A stretch of 37,593 nucleotides of DNA from a virus: positions 1 through 37,593 of the IMG/VR virus record IMGVR_UViG_3300043331_000585; one strand, written 5' to 3'. Within the stretch, counting starts at the first letter, position 1, and the number at the start of each line of letters is the position of its first letter. The translations under genes and the position numbers were made by a program. Positions 13,153-23,000 of this stretch are shown here, piece after piece. The notes under the pieces are model-generated. The model searched no databases and was not told where the DNA came from. It worked only from the letters and a program-made list of their open reading frames with translations.

Positions 13153-13694
13153 TAGCGGCCTTCCTGGCCCGGTAGAAGGATCTTCGGGCGCTCGTCGACC
13201 TTGTGTCCGGTCGGCACCAAATCGAGGATCTGCGCCTCATCCCAGCCGAACACCTTGGCTGCTCGAGCGCAGGCGGCTTTGGCCTTCTCCTCGGCGGCTT
13301 GGTTGAGAAAAGCGTCGGAGGTGAGGTAGTCCTCAAGCTGCTGCTGCGTCATATGCGAGAACTGCAAAGGTGAGGTGGCCTTGAGCATCGCCGCCCGTTG
13401 GCGGAAGAACTGCCGGTTCTCACGACACCAGTTGAGGTAGTGCTGTTTGACCGCCTCGAAAAGCTCACGGCCACGGAGGGGTTCGCCAAGCGGGCGGGGG
13501 GCGAGCTGGACGGCGTTTCCCTCCACCACGTCATCGGGACCGGGAAGGGCGAGCTCCTCGTCGGGGTCGTCAAGACCACCCATCCGAGCGAACGAGAAAC
13601 CCTCACGCTGGTGGCCTTCTGGTGGTCGAGTGAGCCGATGACGACGGATCTCCTCAGCCGTCATCGGCTCCATCTCCTCGACCCGGATCCCCAT
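13152..13694 (-). CDS. Virion-module protein of unknown function, 180 aa
   Basis: ATG 13692-13694 lies 3 bases past the stop of the zinc-finger gene. The N-terminal 60 residues are acidic and proline-rich, with MTAEEIRRHRL and a DDPDEELALPGPDD stretch. The C-terminal 110 residues are helical, containing FEAVKQHYLNWCRENRQFF and EEKAKAACARAAKVFGW, with the ending KVDERPKILLPG. No signal or membrane segment. It lies between capsid accessory proteins and the head-tail adaptor, so a head-completion role is plausible. I do not recognise the family. Confidence 0.65.
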   Translation of the reverse strand: MGIRVEEMEPMTAEEIRRHRLTRPPEGHQREGFSFARMGGLDDPDEELALPGPDDVVEGNAVQLAPRPLGEPLRGRELFEAVKQHYLNWCRENRQFFRQRAAMLKATSPLQFSHMTQQQLEDYLTSDAFLNQAAEEKAKAACARAAKVFGWDEAQILDLVPTGHKVDERPKILLPGQEGR

Positions 13695-13697
13695 GAC

Positions 13698-14546
13698 TCA
13701 GCCCATCACCGACTCGACCACCGGCACTCGGCCGGTGATTCCCTGAACCATCTGCCCTTCCATCACTCGGAGGTGAGTCTCCGAGCAATAGCCGCCCCAC
13801 AACCGTTGCCCGGTAACGGGGTCGAGCGCTTCCGCCTCGTCGCAATCGCGGAGTAGGCAACGGATCGGGAAAGCGAGCTTGGCGCCCTTCCGCTTGTAGC
13901 GCTCGATCGGATCGGCAATCGAGCCGGCGCCATTGTTGATCGTTCCCTCGAGGGGGATCTGGCGGATCGAGCCATGCCGGTAGCAAGGCGTCTTGGGGTT
14001 GTCGTCGCAACCGTCGCCAAAGATCGGGAACACCATCTTGGCGGTCCGCATCCGCAGGATCTTCTTGGGGTCGTCGGGCAGAGCTCGAGACCGCTCCTGC
14101 GACATTTCCTGGGCGAGCTTCGCCATCAGGTCGCGGATCAGCTTCTCGTAGTAAGCCTTGTCCTCCGACCAGAGCGGGGGCCGCCCGTCCTTCTGCCGGC
14201 GCTTGTTTTCGATGGCGAGCTCGCCCTCGGCCATCGAACGCAATGCTTCCTCGCCGAAGTGAGCCAGCACGTCATCGGCGGTGCGGATGATCGGCATGTC
14301 GGCATAGGGCATGAACCGCTGCCGGTCGCTCTCGGCTCGAGCCTTGGCGGCGAGTGCCTCGTCACGCTCCTCCTCCGCCTTGGCAAGCGCGGTCTTGAGC
14401 TCCTCGACCGAGAGCTCGACAACCTCGGGGGGAGCGCCGAACTGCTCCACATTGGCCTTGTGAGCCTTGGAGGTGAGATGGCCCTCCCAACCAAAGGTGC
14501 CACCACCAATCGACTTATCGCAGGTGGGGCAGAAGGTGTCGCTCAT
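13698..14546 (-). CDS. Zinc-finger protein in the head module, 282 aa
   Basis: The N-terminus has a C2H2 finger, C6-x2-C9-x13-H23-x5-H29 (FCPTCDKSI, then WEGHLTSKAH), close in spacing to the U1/matrin-type fingers known mainly from eukaryotic RNA- and DNA-binding proteins. A coiled coil follows (about 45-70, LKTALAKAEEERDEALAA), then a helical domain. The C-terminus has a second Cys/His cluster, with CDDNPKTPCYRH, CLLRDC and YCSETH, that could bind another zinc. ATG 14544-14546 overlaps the upstream stop (ATGA). Function unknown; it lies among capsid genes and so may be a virion component. Confidence 0.7.
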   Translation of the reverse strand: MSDTFCPTCDKSIGGGTFGWEGHLTSKAHKANVEQFGAPPEVVELSVEELKTALAKAEEERDEALAAKARAESDRQRFMPYADMPIIRTADDVLAHFGEEALRSMAEGELAIENKRRQKDGRPPLWSEDKAYYEKLIRDLMAKLAQEMSQERSRALPDDPKKILRMRTAKMVFPIFGDGCDDNPKTPCYRHGSIRQIPLEGTINNGAGSIADPIERYKRKGAKLAFPIRCLLRDCDEAEALDPVTGQRLWGGYCSETHLRVMEGQMVQGITGRVPVVESVMG

Positions 14547-14824
14547 TTCTTGGCCGCTTTCTTGGCGGCCGCTTTCTTGGCCGGTGCCTTCTTGGCACTC
14601 GACTTCCGAGCGGCGGCCTTCTTGGTGGCCGAGCGGCGCACCGGGGTCGACGGCGACGGAGCGGTCGCCTCGACCTTGGAAACATCGGGGTTCTGAGCAA
14701 AGTGCTCGGCGAAGAACGCCGCATCGACCTCAGCCACTCCGGTCGGGTCGAACTGCACCTTGCGCCCTCCCACTGAGAGCTTGTCGCCTTTGTGGGACTC
14801 GTGACGGAACTTCACTGTTGGCAT
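14543..14824 (-). CDS. Small protein with histone-H1-like Ala/Lys tail, 93 aa
   Basis: ATG 14822-14824 is preceded by AAGGAAGGG, which fixes the start; in-frame upstream codons lie beyond that site. Residues 1-50 are a small globular part with HKGDKLSVGGRKVQFDPTGV. From about residue 63 the protein is a low-complexity basic tail with repeated KKAAAKKA and AKKAPAKK units, like bacterial histone-H1-like proteins. Located just downstream of the capsid and a capsid-associated lectin-like protein, it may bind packaged DNA inside the head or decorate the capsid. Both are inference. Confidence 0.75.
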   Translation of the reverse strand: MPTVKFRHESHKGDKLSVGGRKVQFDPTGVAEVDAAFFAEHFAQNPDVSKVEATAPSPSTPVRRSATKKAAARKSSAKKAPAKKAAAKKAAKK

Positions 14825-14891
14825 GGTTCCCTTCCTTTCAAGGGCTCGAGGAGGGGTACCAAGGGGCCCGTAGCACCCCTCCTCAAATCGG

Positions 14892-15641
14892 TTATCTCGG
14901 GATCCAGAGCCAAACGAAGTCGACGTCGAGAGCGACAGCATCAGCGCCGCCCGAGTCCTGCCAATGGGCCAGCGAGAACTCGACTTCCTCGTCGTCGTCA
15001 ATGTTGCAAGGGACCGTTGCCAGGTGAACCATCACCGGGCGGCCATTGGCTCCCACCAAGCCGCCGTAGAAGGCCACCGACTTCGGACCGCCCTGGGCGT
15101 TCTGCTCCGACGAGCACTCCACGCGGAATTCGTAGAAGCTGTCGATCGCCATTGTCGTCCCCGAGGTCAGGCCGGCCTTGACGCCGGCTGGCCCCGAAAC
15201 CAAGGCCGCCTCGTCGCCGTGATCGGCGGAGTCGACTTGGCAAGACAGCACCCCGGCATCGGAGTCGACCCACACTCCCACCGTGGGAGAGGTGGCCGTC
15301 ACCGAGTCTTGGAGTCCGACTCGGAAGTTGCCCGAGGCGAGCTCCGTGGGGTAACGGATCTTGGCGCCGAACTTGGTACCCGGCCGAACGATCAGACCGT
15401 CCTCGTCCAAGCGGATCACTCCGCCGTCACCGTTGGCGGTGGCCGCGGTGGTAAGCCGCAGCACGCCATAGGCACCGAGACCCTGTTGGGCCAAGTACGA
15501 GGGGGTCGAGGCATTGCCGATCGTGACCAGCTCCCACCTCAATTCGCTGATGGTCGCATCGGCGACCGCATCGTTTGAGGCGAAGTCGTCTTTGAGCAGC
15601 AATCCCGAGGGGGGAAGCCAGAAATCAATTGGACTCGTCAT
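14892..15641 (-). CDS. Concanavalin/LamG-like beta-sandwich virion protein, 249 aa
   Basis: ATG 15639-15641 follows AAAGGAG. The product is nearly all beta: LKDDFASNDAVADATISE at the start, GVLRLTTAATANGDGG in the middle, then alternating strands (FYEFRVECSSE, KSVAFYGG) and the end VALDVDFVWLWIPR. The order of strands and the aromatic last strand are typical of phage concanavalin-like jelly rolls that decorate capsids or form fibres. It directly follows the major capsid gene, so a head decoration protein is the first guess. Family assignment by fold only. Confidence 0.65.
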   Translation of the reverse strand: MTSPIDFWLPPSGLLLKDDFASNDAVADATISELRWELVTIGNASTPSYLAQQGLGAYGVLRLTTAATANGDGGVIRLDEDGLIVRPGTKFGAKIRYPTELASGNFRVGLQDSVTATSPTVGVWVDSDAGVLSCQVDSADHGDEAALVSGPAGVKAGLTSGTTMAIDSFYEFRVECSSEQNAQGGPKSVAFYGGLVGANGRPVMVHLATVPCNIDDDEEVEFSLAHWQDSGGADAVALDVDFVWLWIPR

Positions 15642-15660
15642 TGACTAACTCCTTTCGATC

Positions 15661-16533
15661 TCAGGCGTCCGTTATGACCGCGACTCCGGTGGCGTCCTCG
15701 ATCTCGCCGACCGCGTAGCAAGCGGTGACAACCGACTCCGTTCCACGGAGAGAGGCGTCACGCTCGAACTCGGGGCGGATGGCCCACTTCATCACGAGGG
15801 CGATCGTCCGGTCCCTAACCGCAATGAACCCGGCTCGGTCCGCTCCGCCGTTGGCGGTGGGGATGAGGGGGTTGATCGCCGTCATCACCCCGTAGAGGTT
15901 GAGCGCCTGCCCACCTCCGGGGTACATGCGGTTGATCTGCTCGGGGACCGTCTGACCCGGCGCCAACTGGCCCGAAAAGACCGTGGTGCCAATGTCATTG
16001 ATCAGGTCGTAGTACTGCCTTTCGTGGAGAATCGAGAACAGATCCTCCGGCGACTTCTGACCGATCAAGCCGACGATGCCGTCCTGCCATTGCGCTTCCG
16101 TCAGGTTGTTGCCTGTCGAGCCGATCACGGTCGAGAAACCGGAACCGAGCGCGCAAAGGTCGGTGGTCAACTTCTCGAGGACCGCCTTGCCTCCCTCGCC
16201 GGCCAGGATCGAATCGCCGAGCACAGAGCCCGAACGTCCGAGGTCGGTGAGGGTGAACTTCAAGCCGACTTCTGACACCGCGAAGGTGGCGATGTCGGGC
16301 TGGAAGGCCGTGTTCGAGGTCAGGTCCGTCCCGTCCGTCAGGCCGGCGGCCGTCAGAGCGGGGTAGAGGGGGAAACGTGCCGAGTCGGAAGGCTGGCTAC
16401 CAATGTCAACGGTGCGGGCGTACTGCCGCACATTGTCGTATGCGTACCTCGCCGACAGAATCTGATCGGTGAGGAGCATGTAGTCGTAGCCGAGCCGTCC
16501 CTCGACCATTGCAAACGTGACTTCATTCGCCAC
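15661..16533 (-). CDS. Major capsid protein, HK97-fold candidate
   Basis: A 290-aa shell protein. The start is GTG at 16531-16533, set by the strongest ribosome-binding site in the window (AAAGGAGG at 16540-16547, 6 bases away), as expected for the most abundant virion protein. The N-terminal arm and helix (LLTDQILSARYAYDNV) lead to VDIGSQPSDSARFPLYPALT. The middle resembles the spine helix and peripheral domain of HK97-type capsids, with GGKAVLEKLTTDLCALGSGF. The C-terminal part has strands ending ERDASLRGTESVVTACYAVG, as in many coat proteins. It follows a scaffold-type gene. No capsid-maturation protease was found. Confidence 0.85.
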   Translation of the reverse strand: MANEVTFAMVEGRLGYDYMLLTDQILSARYAYDNVRQYARTVDIGSQPSDSARFPLYPALTAAGLTDGTDLTSNTAFQPDIATFAVSEVGLKFTLTDLGRSGSVLGDSILAGEGGKAVLEKLTTDLCALGSGFSTVIGSTGNNLTEAQWQDGIVGLIGQKSPEDLFSILHERQYYDLINDIGTTVFSGQLAPGQTVPEQINRMYPGGGQALNLYGVMTAINPLIPTANGGADRAGFIAVRDRTIALVMKWAIRPEFERDASLRGTESVVTACYAVGEIEDATGVAVITDA

Positions 16534-16545
16534 GCAAAACCTCCT

Positions 16546-17085
16546 TTATCGAGGGGCGTAAGGGTTGCCCGGCTGGCTTTCGTAGCGACCTTCCTTGATC
16601 GCCTGCTCGATAAAGGCCCGGTCCCCACGCTTCAAAGCCTCCTTGATCTCAGGTGAGTCAATGGTCAGCTTCGGAGGGGTGGGGGTTGCTCCCGTGTTAG
16701 AGGGAGAGGGCGCTGCTCGGGCGGCTCCTGGCGGTGGCGCTATCGGCGCTGCCGGGTCGGGAGCATCAGTGTCACTCGACTCGACTGGAGCGGCGGGCGG
16801 AGCTCCGAATAGAGACTTCTGCTCCTCCACCCAAGCATCGAGCCTGGCGGGGAGCTCCTCATCCTTGACCTCGGCAAACAGCGAATCGCGGGAGATGGTC
16901 CGGGCGGCGCCATAGGCGTCGGGAACCTTTCCTTTGAGGTGGCTGTATGCCTTGTCGACGAGAAGCATGGAGCGGGCATCCTTTTCGAGAGCGTCGATCC
17001 GGGCCTTGTATTGGTCCCGTTCGCCCTTCACTTGGTCGAAAGCCGTCTTGGTGACGGTTTCCTGAGGCTCGCTAGTCGTCGTCAT
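16546..17085 (-). CDS. Scaffold protein, 179 aa
   Basis: Composition and position mark it as a capsid assembly scaffold: an N-terminal charged coiled coil (about 13-45, FDQVKGERDQYKARIDALEK), a helical middle, a long Pro/Ala/Ser linker (about 93-140) and a basic C-terminal helix (EIKEALKRGDRAFIEQAIK) that would contact the coat protein. It lies immediately upstream of the major capsid gene. Its stop codon overlaps the capsid ribosome-binding site, linking their expression. ATG 17083-17085 has AAGGGAA upstream. The protein should assemble inside the procapsid and then leave it. Confidence 0.82.
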   Translation of the reverse strand: MTTTSEPQETVTKTAFDQVKGERDQYKARIDALEKDARSMLLVDKAYSHLKGKVPDAYGAARTISRDSLFAEVKDEELPARLDAWVEEQKSLFGAPPAAPVESSDTDAPDPAAPIAPPPGAARAAPSPSNTGATPTPPKLTIDSPEIKEALKRGDRAFIEQAIKEGRYESQPGNPYAPR

Positions 17086-17205
17086 TTCCCTTGCAGCCCT
17101 CTCTACGCGCTCGGGTCGGGCGAGTCCCCGAGGACGGGCGTGACTCTAAGCGTTACCGACGTAGAATTACAAGGATTGCCGTAACGGGTGACGGAAAGTC
17201 GCAGG
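17086..17205 (-). promoter_or_regulatory. Gap before the scaffold gene, possible internal promoter
   Basis: This 120-base gap is the largest in the late operon. On the minus strand TTGTAA, 17 bases and TTAGAG can be seen just downstream of the 602-aa gene, and GTCC/GGAC forms a small hairpin nearby. The match to consensus is weak. An internal promoter that boosts scaffold and capsid expression would make sense but is only suggested. Confidence 0.3.
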
Positions 17206-19014
17206 TCAGAGGCCGCGGAGCCCGGCCAAGCGGAGTCGACCTCGAGCGTCTTGGAACCCGGTGAAGGCGTCGAATCCGCCGGCGGCGGCCTGGCGCTCTC
17301 GGAGGATCCGGTTCATGATCTCGAGGTTCTCGGCCGCGGTGCGCCCGGTGGGATCGGGGCGATTGGCGGCGGTCGCCACAACCGATTCCTCAGTCAGCCC
17401 GTAGCGAGATAGGTCAATATCCCTCGAGAAGCGGAGGACGTTGCCGGCCGCGGTCTGAGCGAACTCGTTGGCCGAGTCGGAGGTGATTAACCCCCCGGTG
17501 TCATCCCGAAGCTGGCGGATAAAGCCGAGATCGAGGTTCCTGAGTCCGGCCTCCTCGAGCGCATTGACCATCATGGCGTCGTTGAGCAAATCGAAAAGCT
17601 GCATGGGGTCGTTCCCGGCGAGGAGCTTGGTGAGATCGACCTGGGACATGACTTCGGCCGCTTGAGCCGCTGGCATTTGGTTGGCGGCGATGAGGGCGAT
17701 CGCTCCCACGTTCCCGATCGGCGCCATGCCGCCGGCTTGGAGGAGGCGGTTGAGATCCTCGATCACCCCCGGCTCGCCTCGCAAGGTGGCCTCGGCCGAC
17801 ACGATCGGGGCGATGGTCTCGGGGAGCCAGCCACGCCGAATCAACTCGCCGAGGTACTGCGGGCTGGTGTCGGCTCGCGGTCCTCGAGCGTCGAGAAGTA
17901 CCTCTCGGAACTGATCCTCGAGCTGGCTGTAGGTCGCCATCGCCGCCAGCTCGTCGCCGCCGGATCGCTCGAGCACTACGTCCCAAGCGACAAATCGGCC
18001 CCTGAAACCCTGGGTTTGGCTCTGCATCCTGATCACCCGGCCCGGAGACCACCCCTCGAGGGCGCCCTGGGCGGCGATGAACATGGCTTGGCGGTCGTTG
18101 CGGAGCCAGTCGGGAAGCGCCTCGAGGCCGAAGGACCGCATCTGGGCGTAAATCTGTGAGCCAAGCGACTCGGTGGAGCCCAAGATCTCGTCGACCGTTC
18201 CGAGCTCGAGGCCGCCGATGGCGTCGAACTCGGCCAAGGTGACATTGCGAGTGCTGGCGAAATGCTCGGTCGGGTTGGGAAAGAGGGTGCCCATATCGGC
18301 CTCGGTGCCGATCCGGTAATAGAACTCGATCCCCTCCCAGGTATAGGAAACGTAATAGTTCCTGGTCCCATCGGGGTTGGTGACCGTGTAGAGGGTGCCT
18401 CCGCTCGGGATGACCGCTCCTGGCTGGCCGAGCCCGTAAGAGCCAGCGCCAGCGGCGCCACCGCCACCCATCCCCGGCCACTGATAACCCGGAGTCTGCG
18501 CCTGCACCGAGATCCGGCTGGCTCGAGCGGCGATGTTGAAAGCGGCATCGGGCGGGATCCCGTTCGGATAGGCCGTCCGCATGTTCTGAATGTCTTGTGG
18601 GGTGAGACCGGCGCGGACGTCGGGGCCGAGAGTGGCGAGCCAGTTGTCGACCGTGATTCCGCCGCCGAAATAAGCCTGACCAAAGCTCCCCTGGACATTG
18701 GGAGCCAGCATCCCCGGAACCCCATAAGGATCCTGGTTCTGGTAATCGAGGAAATGCCCGGCGCCGAACTGCGTTTCGGCTGTTCCCTGCATCGCCGAGA
18801 AGGTCTGACCCGCTTGGGGGTTGGTGACCGTCGACTGCACCGGAGCGAAATACTGCACCGAGGCCACCGTTCGTTGACCGCTGTTGACCTCATTGGTGAT
18901 CCGCTGAATATCGGCTTCCGATTTGGTGGAGCCGAACATGGCTCGGACCTGATCAGCGGTAATGGTGTCCGAGAAGGTGCCGGCGGTCTGGCCGTATTGG
19001 GTGTCGATCGCCAT
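17206..19014 (-). CDS. Putative internal virion / ejection protein, 602 aa
   Basis: ATG 19012-19014 shares bases with the preceding stop (TAATG). The N-terminal 200 residues are rich in Gln, Thr and Gly (QYGQTAGTFSDTITADQV, then a glycine-rich GMGGGGAAGAGSYG stretch). The C-terminal 300 residues are helical with repeated segments such as LRNDRQAMFIAAQGALEG and PQYLGELIRRGWLPETIAP. No signal peptide or enzyme motif is seen. Together with the 358-aa and 2003-aa products it fills the space between portal and scaffold. In short-tailed phages internal core or ejection proteins form such a set, although the order here differs from T7. No named family. Confidence 0.6.
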   Translation of the reverse strand: MAIDTQYGQTAGTFSDTITADQVRAMFGSTKSEADIQRITNEVNSGQRTVASVQYFAPVQSTVTNPQAGQTFSAMQGTAETQFGAGHFLDYQNQDPYGVPGMLAPNVQGSFGQAYFGGGITVDNWLATLGPDVRAGLTPQDIQNMRTAYPNGIPPDAAFNIAARASRISVQAQTPGYQWPGMGGGGAAGAGSYGLGQPGAVIPSGGTLYTVTNPDGTRNYYVSYTWEGIEFYYRIGTEADMGTLFPNPTEHFASTRNVTLAEFDAIGGLELGTVDEILGSTESLGSQIYAQMRSFGLEALPDWLRNDRQAMFIAAQGALEGWSPGRVIRMQSQTQGFRGRFVAWDVVLERSGGDELAAMATYSQLEDQFREVLLDARGPRADTSPQYLGELIRRGWLPETIAPIVSAEATLRGEPGVIEDLNRLLQAGGMAPIGNVGAIALIAANQMPAAQAAEVMSQVDLTKLLAGNDPMQLFDLLNDAMMVNALEEAGLRNLDLGFIRQLRDDTGGLITSDSANEFAQTAAGNVLRFSRDIDLSRYGLTEESVVATAANRPDPTGRTAAENLEIMNRILRERQAAAGGFDAFTGFQDARGRLRLAGLRGL

Positions 19015-20090
19015 TACGTCCCCCGGATCCCGAGCCCGGCGATCATCGCTGCAAACTTCTGGCTGAACTCGCCTTGGTTCTGAGCCTGGTAGTAGGCGCC
19101 ACGGCGGATCCGCTCCTCAAAGCCGGCTTGTCCCGCCCCATGCTTGGCACCCGAAATGGCGAGCTCCTCCTCCATCCGCGGGGGAAGGCCAAGCTGGCGG
19201 ACGGTGCCGAGGTACTGCCCGATGTATTGGCCGGCCGACATATGGGCGGGTTTCTTTCCGTAGATCAGTTGGTAACGGGCGGTCCCCTCGATCTTGTCTC
19301 GCACGAAAGTCTCGAAGTCGAGCCGGCCACCTTGGAGCAAAAAGTCGTTGGCTCGAGCCTCGTATTCGGCCGCCAAGCCGGCGGCGTCGGGCGGATCCTC
19401 AAAGAGCAAGGACCGCCACAAATCCTCGATCGAGTTGACGGCCTGTGCCTCGTCAAGCACCACCTGGGGCGGCTCGGCCCTGCCGCCACCGCCGCCGCCT
19501 CCCCCACCCCCTGAGCCCAGGTCGAAAATGCCACTTGAGAAACCCTCGAGGATCTGCCCGATCTCGCGCTCGGAGTAGATCGGGGCGCCGGCCAGCGCGC
19601 CTCCGGGCATCCCACCGGGTCGTATCTGCTGCAACCCTTGCTTCGGGCTGTTGGTGTAGTAGATCGTGCCGCTGGCAGAACGCACACCGAAAACGCTCGG
19701 GAGGGCGTATAGGCCCTGCCCAAACCATGAGAGGGTCTGACCGACCTCGGGCGAGTTGACCACCTGGACAAAGGTGGGAAATGCCCCGGTCCGAGCCCGC
19801 CAATCGTCAGCGATCTGATTCGCCATATCGGAGGCGATCGAGCTCGAGAAGCCAAGATCGCGGAGCCACTGCACTGTGAGTTGGTGCTGGAAGGCGCCGG
19901 ACTGAGTACCCGACCAGCGAGATACGCCGCTCTCGTCGACTTGGATCGTGCTGCCCCCTGCGATTGGCGGAGCACTCGAACTACCGCTAGTCCTAGTGGT
20001 GGTGGGTCTAGTGGTCCGCGGAATCGTGGTCTCCGGTGGCTCCCACTTCGGAGGGTTCATCTCGGTCGGAGTGTTGCCCCTACTCGTCAC
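19014..20090 (-). CDS. Putative internal virion protein with polyglycine linker, 358 aa
   Basis: GTG 20088-20090 overlaps the stop of the 2003-aa gene (GTGA). The first 50 residues are disordered (PPETTIPRTTRPTTTRTSGS). A domain of about 130 residues follows (HQLTVQWLRDLGFSSSIASD, then FPTFVQVVNSPEVGQTLSWF). A run of ten Gly (about 196-205) separates it from a helical C-terminal half with YEARANDFLLQGG and GRLDFETFVRDKIEG. The hinge-like glycine run suggests two modules that move independently, as might suit a protein that must unfold through the portal. The role is inferred from position. Confidence 0.6.
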   Translation of the reverse strand: MTSRGNTPTEMNPPKWEPPETTIPRTTRPTTTRTSGSSSAPPIAGGSTIQVDESGVSRWSGTQSGAFQHQLTVQWLRDLGFSSSIASDMANQIADDWRARTGAFPTFVQVVNSPEVGQTLSWFGQGLYALPSVFGVRSASGTIYYTNSPKQGLQQIRPGGMPGGALAGAPIYSEREIGQILEGFSSGIFDLGSGGGGGGGGGGRAEPPQVVLDEAQAVNSIEDLWRSLLFEDPPDAAGLAAEYEARANDFLLQGGRLDFETFVRDKIEGTARYQLIYGKKPAHMSAGQYIGQYLGTVRQLGLPPRMEEELAISGAKHGAGQAGFEERIRRGAYYQAQNQGEFSQKFAAMIAGLGIRGT

Positions 20091-23000
20091 GGCCCACCTC
20101 TCCGCTCACGCTCGGCCGCCAAGAGGGCGGCGAGATCCTGCACCGTTCCACCGACGTCGGCTCCGGTGGGGTTGGTGGCAGTGAACACGGACGGGTTATA
20201 GAGGGGAACCCCATCGACATAAAGCCATGCAAACACGCGGAAGGTATCGGGCTCGGTTTCTTGGACAAGGGGGAAGGTCTCCGGCTCGAAGATCCCCAAG
20301 GTGATCTCCCTGGCATCGGCAATCACTCGGGCGAGCTCGTCGAAGGCTTCGGCATAGCCGGCTTGTCCCTGCTCGGGAGCGTTAAGTCCGATCACCCGGA
20401 CCCGGACCTCACCCTCTCCCGCTGTCACCACTCGCAGCGTGTCGCCGTCCTCGACCGAGACCAACCGGGGATCCGCAGCGAAGGATGCTGTGAGATCCTC
20501 GAGTGCCGGCGGAGCTGGCGGCTCGTAGTCAAGGGGACCGAAGGCCGCCCGGAGGTAGCGGTCGTAATCGGTGCGGAGATCGGGGTCGGTGGCGACTACC
20601 CGCCCGAGCTCGGTGCGGGCCCACTCCTTGAAGTTCTCAGGCCAGTCGTAAATCGAGGTGATGCCGGCGGTTTGCTCGAGATCATCGCTGGCCTGCTCGA
20701 AGTACCCGACCAGCGTGTCGTATTCGGGTTGGCGGCGGATCTTGAGCCAGAAGGGACTCGCCGAGACCGAGATATCGCGGGAGACCCATTGCTCGAACTG
20801 TGTTCGGAGGATCTCTCGGAACTCCAAGCCGGTGAGCTGGCGGGGAAGCTCGATACCGATGGCGGAGAACTCCTCGAGCGCCACATCGTCAAAGGTGATC
20901 CGCGCTCCCTCTAACGCCTTGGTCATCCCGTCGCCGTACTCCCGGCCGGTGATCTCGAGCCACATCTGGCGGGCTCGGTTCCGCTTGGCGTCGTTGCGAA
21001 TGAAGATCGCATCGGCCGCCACCTCGGACTCGGGGCGAGCCTCGAACCATCCCTCCTCGAAGCCTCGCCGGCGGATCTCGGCGCCACGCTGGCCCTGCAA
21101 GGCGGGATTGCTGGTATCTATCCGTCCGTCCGGGGTGCAATATTCGGCGGGTCCGACCGGGCGGCCGGTGTCGTCGAGCCGACACTGCGCGGTCCCGACC
21201 ATGTTGGCGGCGAGCTCGGGGTTACGAGCGATCAGCCAATCCCTCCACGCGTCGGGAAGGTCGAAAAGGGTGGTGGCAGCCTGGTCGGTGAAAAGCTCTC
21301 GTTCTTTGTCGGTGGCGGTCCCGGCCTCGATCTTCTCCCACCAGTCGCGAAGGGCATCGGCTTGCGGATCCCCGATTACCCCGCTCTCTTGGAGAAGCGT
21401 CAGAGCGGCGACCAGGCCCTCATAGAGCGGGACGACATTGGAGTCGGGAGTGATCTGCCTACGAAACCCGACATAACGGCGCCACGCGCTTGCGTACTCG
21501 GCACCATTCGCCTCGGCCATCGCCCCGTCGACGAGCTGGCTCAGGCGCCGGTCGAACTCGGCACCCTCGGCAACCAAGGTGGGGTTGTCGGCGAGGAGCT
21601 GACCGAGCCGATACTTGAAGGCGTCGGTGTAGCCATAAGGTCGACGTGCCCAATCGAATACTCCCTTGGCCTCGTCGGAGCTAAAGAACTTCTCGATCGC
21701 AGCGGCGCCGGGCAAGTCGGCAGAGGAGTAGCCACGGGCCGCCCATCCCATGACCCCGGTGAGCGAGCGGTTGGTGGTGGGGAGGAAGTAGCGAAAGAAC
21801 GTTTCCGGGGTGAGCGCGGCCTGGCCCTCGATCCACTCGAGGGTGGGAAAGAGCTCGGTGAGCTTCTCGCGGACCGGGTGTTCGGGTGGCATGTAATGAA
21901 TCGCCATCGTCGACCAAGGGCCGAGACCGGGAATGAAATTGGTCAGGAAATTGTCCGGGTCGTCAAGAGCCACCGGCAAGAAGGTCCAGGTCTCGAGGAG
22001 GTTGACCGGGTGCAAGGGTCCGGTCTCTGAGTCCCGTCGCTCGCTCTCGGCGATGAGGTGGAGCCAACGAGCCGCGATCCGAGCATTGACGCCGGGAACA
22101 TGTATCGAGCCATCGGCGAGTCGCTGAATCCCTCGACCGACCGCGGTGCCGCTCCCGCCGGCGATACGGGAAAGGCCGGTGGCGATGCCCCGCAGTGGCC
22201 CTTGCAAGGCGAGGTCGGTCCCCGCCATCAACTGCCGTGACCACCAGCGGAGGAAGTCATATTGGGCGGGGAAGAACGGTGCCAATTGGGCGAGCTTGCG
22301 ACCGAGAAGCGAGGAGGCACCCCCCAGGTAGAGAAGCGATCGAGCATGGCGCTCGGCCCACTTGGCGGCGGTCTGCTCGAGGTAGCCGCGGGTAACGAGG
22401 CCCATCTGTCGGAGCTGCTCGTCGAGCCGGCGGTCCCGCACCGAGATCATGAACTCCGCCTCCTGACGCGAGGAGGCCACGCCGGATTGCACGATCTCAT
22501 CGAGTTTGTCATCGACGATTCGCCCGGCCCACCGAGCCTCGAGGGTGGCGAGCGATTGCTCGTAGAAGTGCTCGTAAAACACTCCGCCGCGGGCTCGGGC
22601 CGGAGCCCCATAAAGAACATCGAAGCCCCTCGAGAAGCCCCTCGGTATGTCCTCGACCTGAGCGGGGACCGCCGGCGCCATGCGGATGATTGGCGGCGGG
22701 AGGGTGCGCTTGCCGGTGGCGAGAGCGTCGAGCACCGCCCGGCGAAACTCCGCCGGCTTCTTGGCGGCATCGAAGAACAACCCAAACCCATTCTCCAGGG
22801 TGAGGTAGGCGCCTTCACCGTCGAGCATCCGTACCTGGCCGGCGCCGGCCAGGGGAACCGCAGGAGCGTTACGACCGCGGGCCCCGACCGTTTCCCACCA
22901 TTCGGTGAAGATCCGGGGATCCTCCTCGAGCACCGCCCGGGCGTAGTAGCGGAACGCATCGTCGTTGAGCACCGACCCCTCGAGCCACCGTTGCGCGGCT

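Noticed and set aside
12394-13155. Long plus-strand frame of 253 codons opposite the adaptor gene
   Set aside because: It is a mirror of a GC-rich minus-strand gene (Gly/Val/Asp-rich product), with no ribosome-binding site and no operon context.
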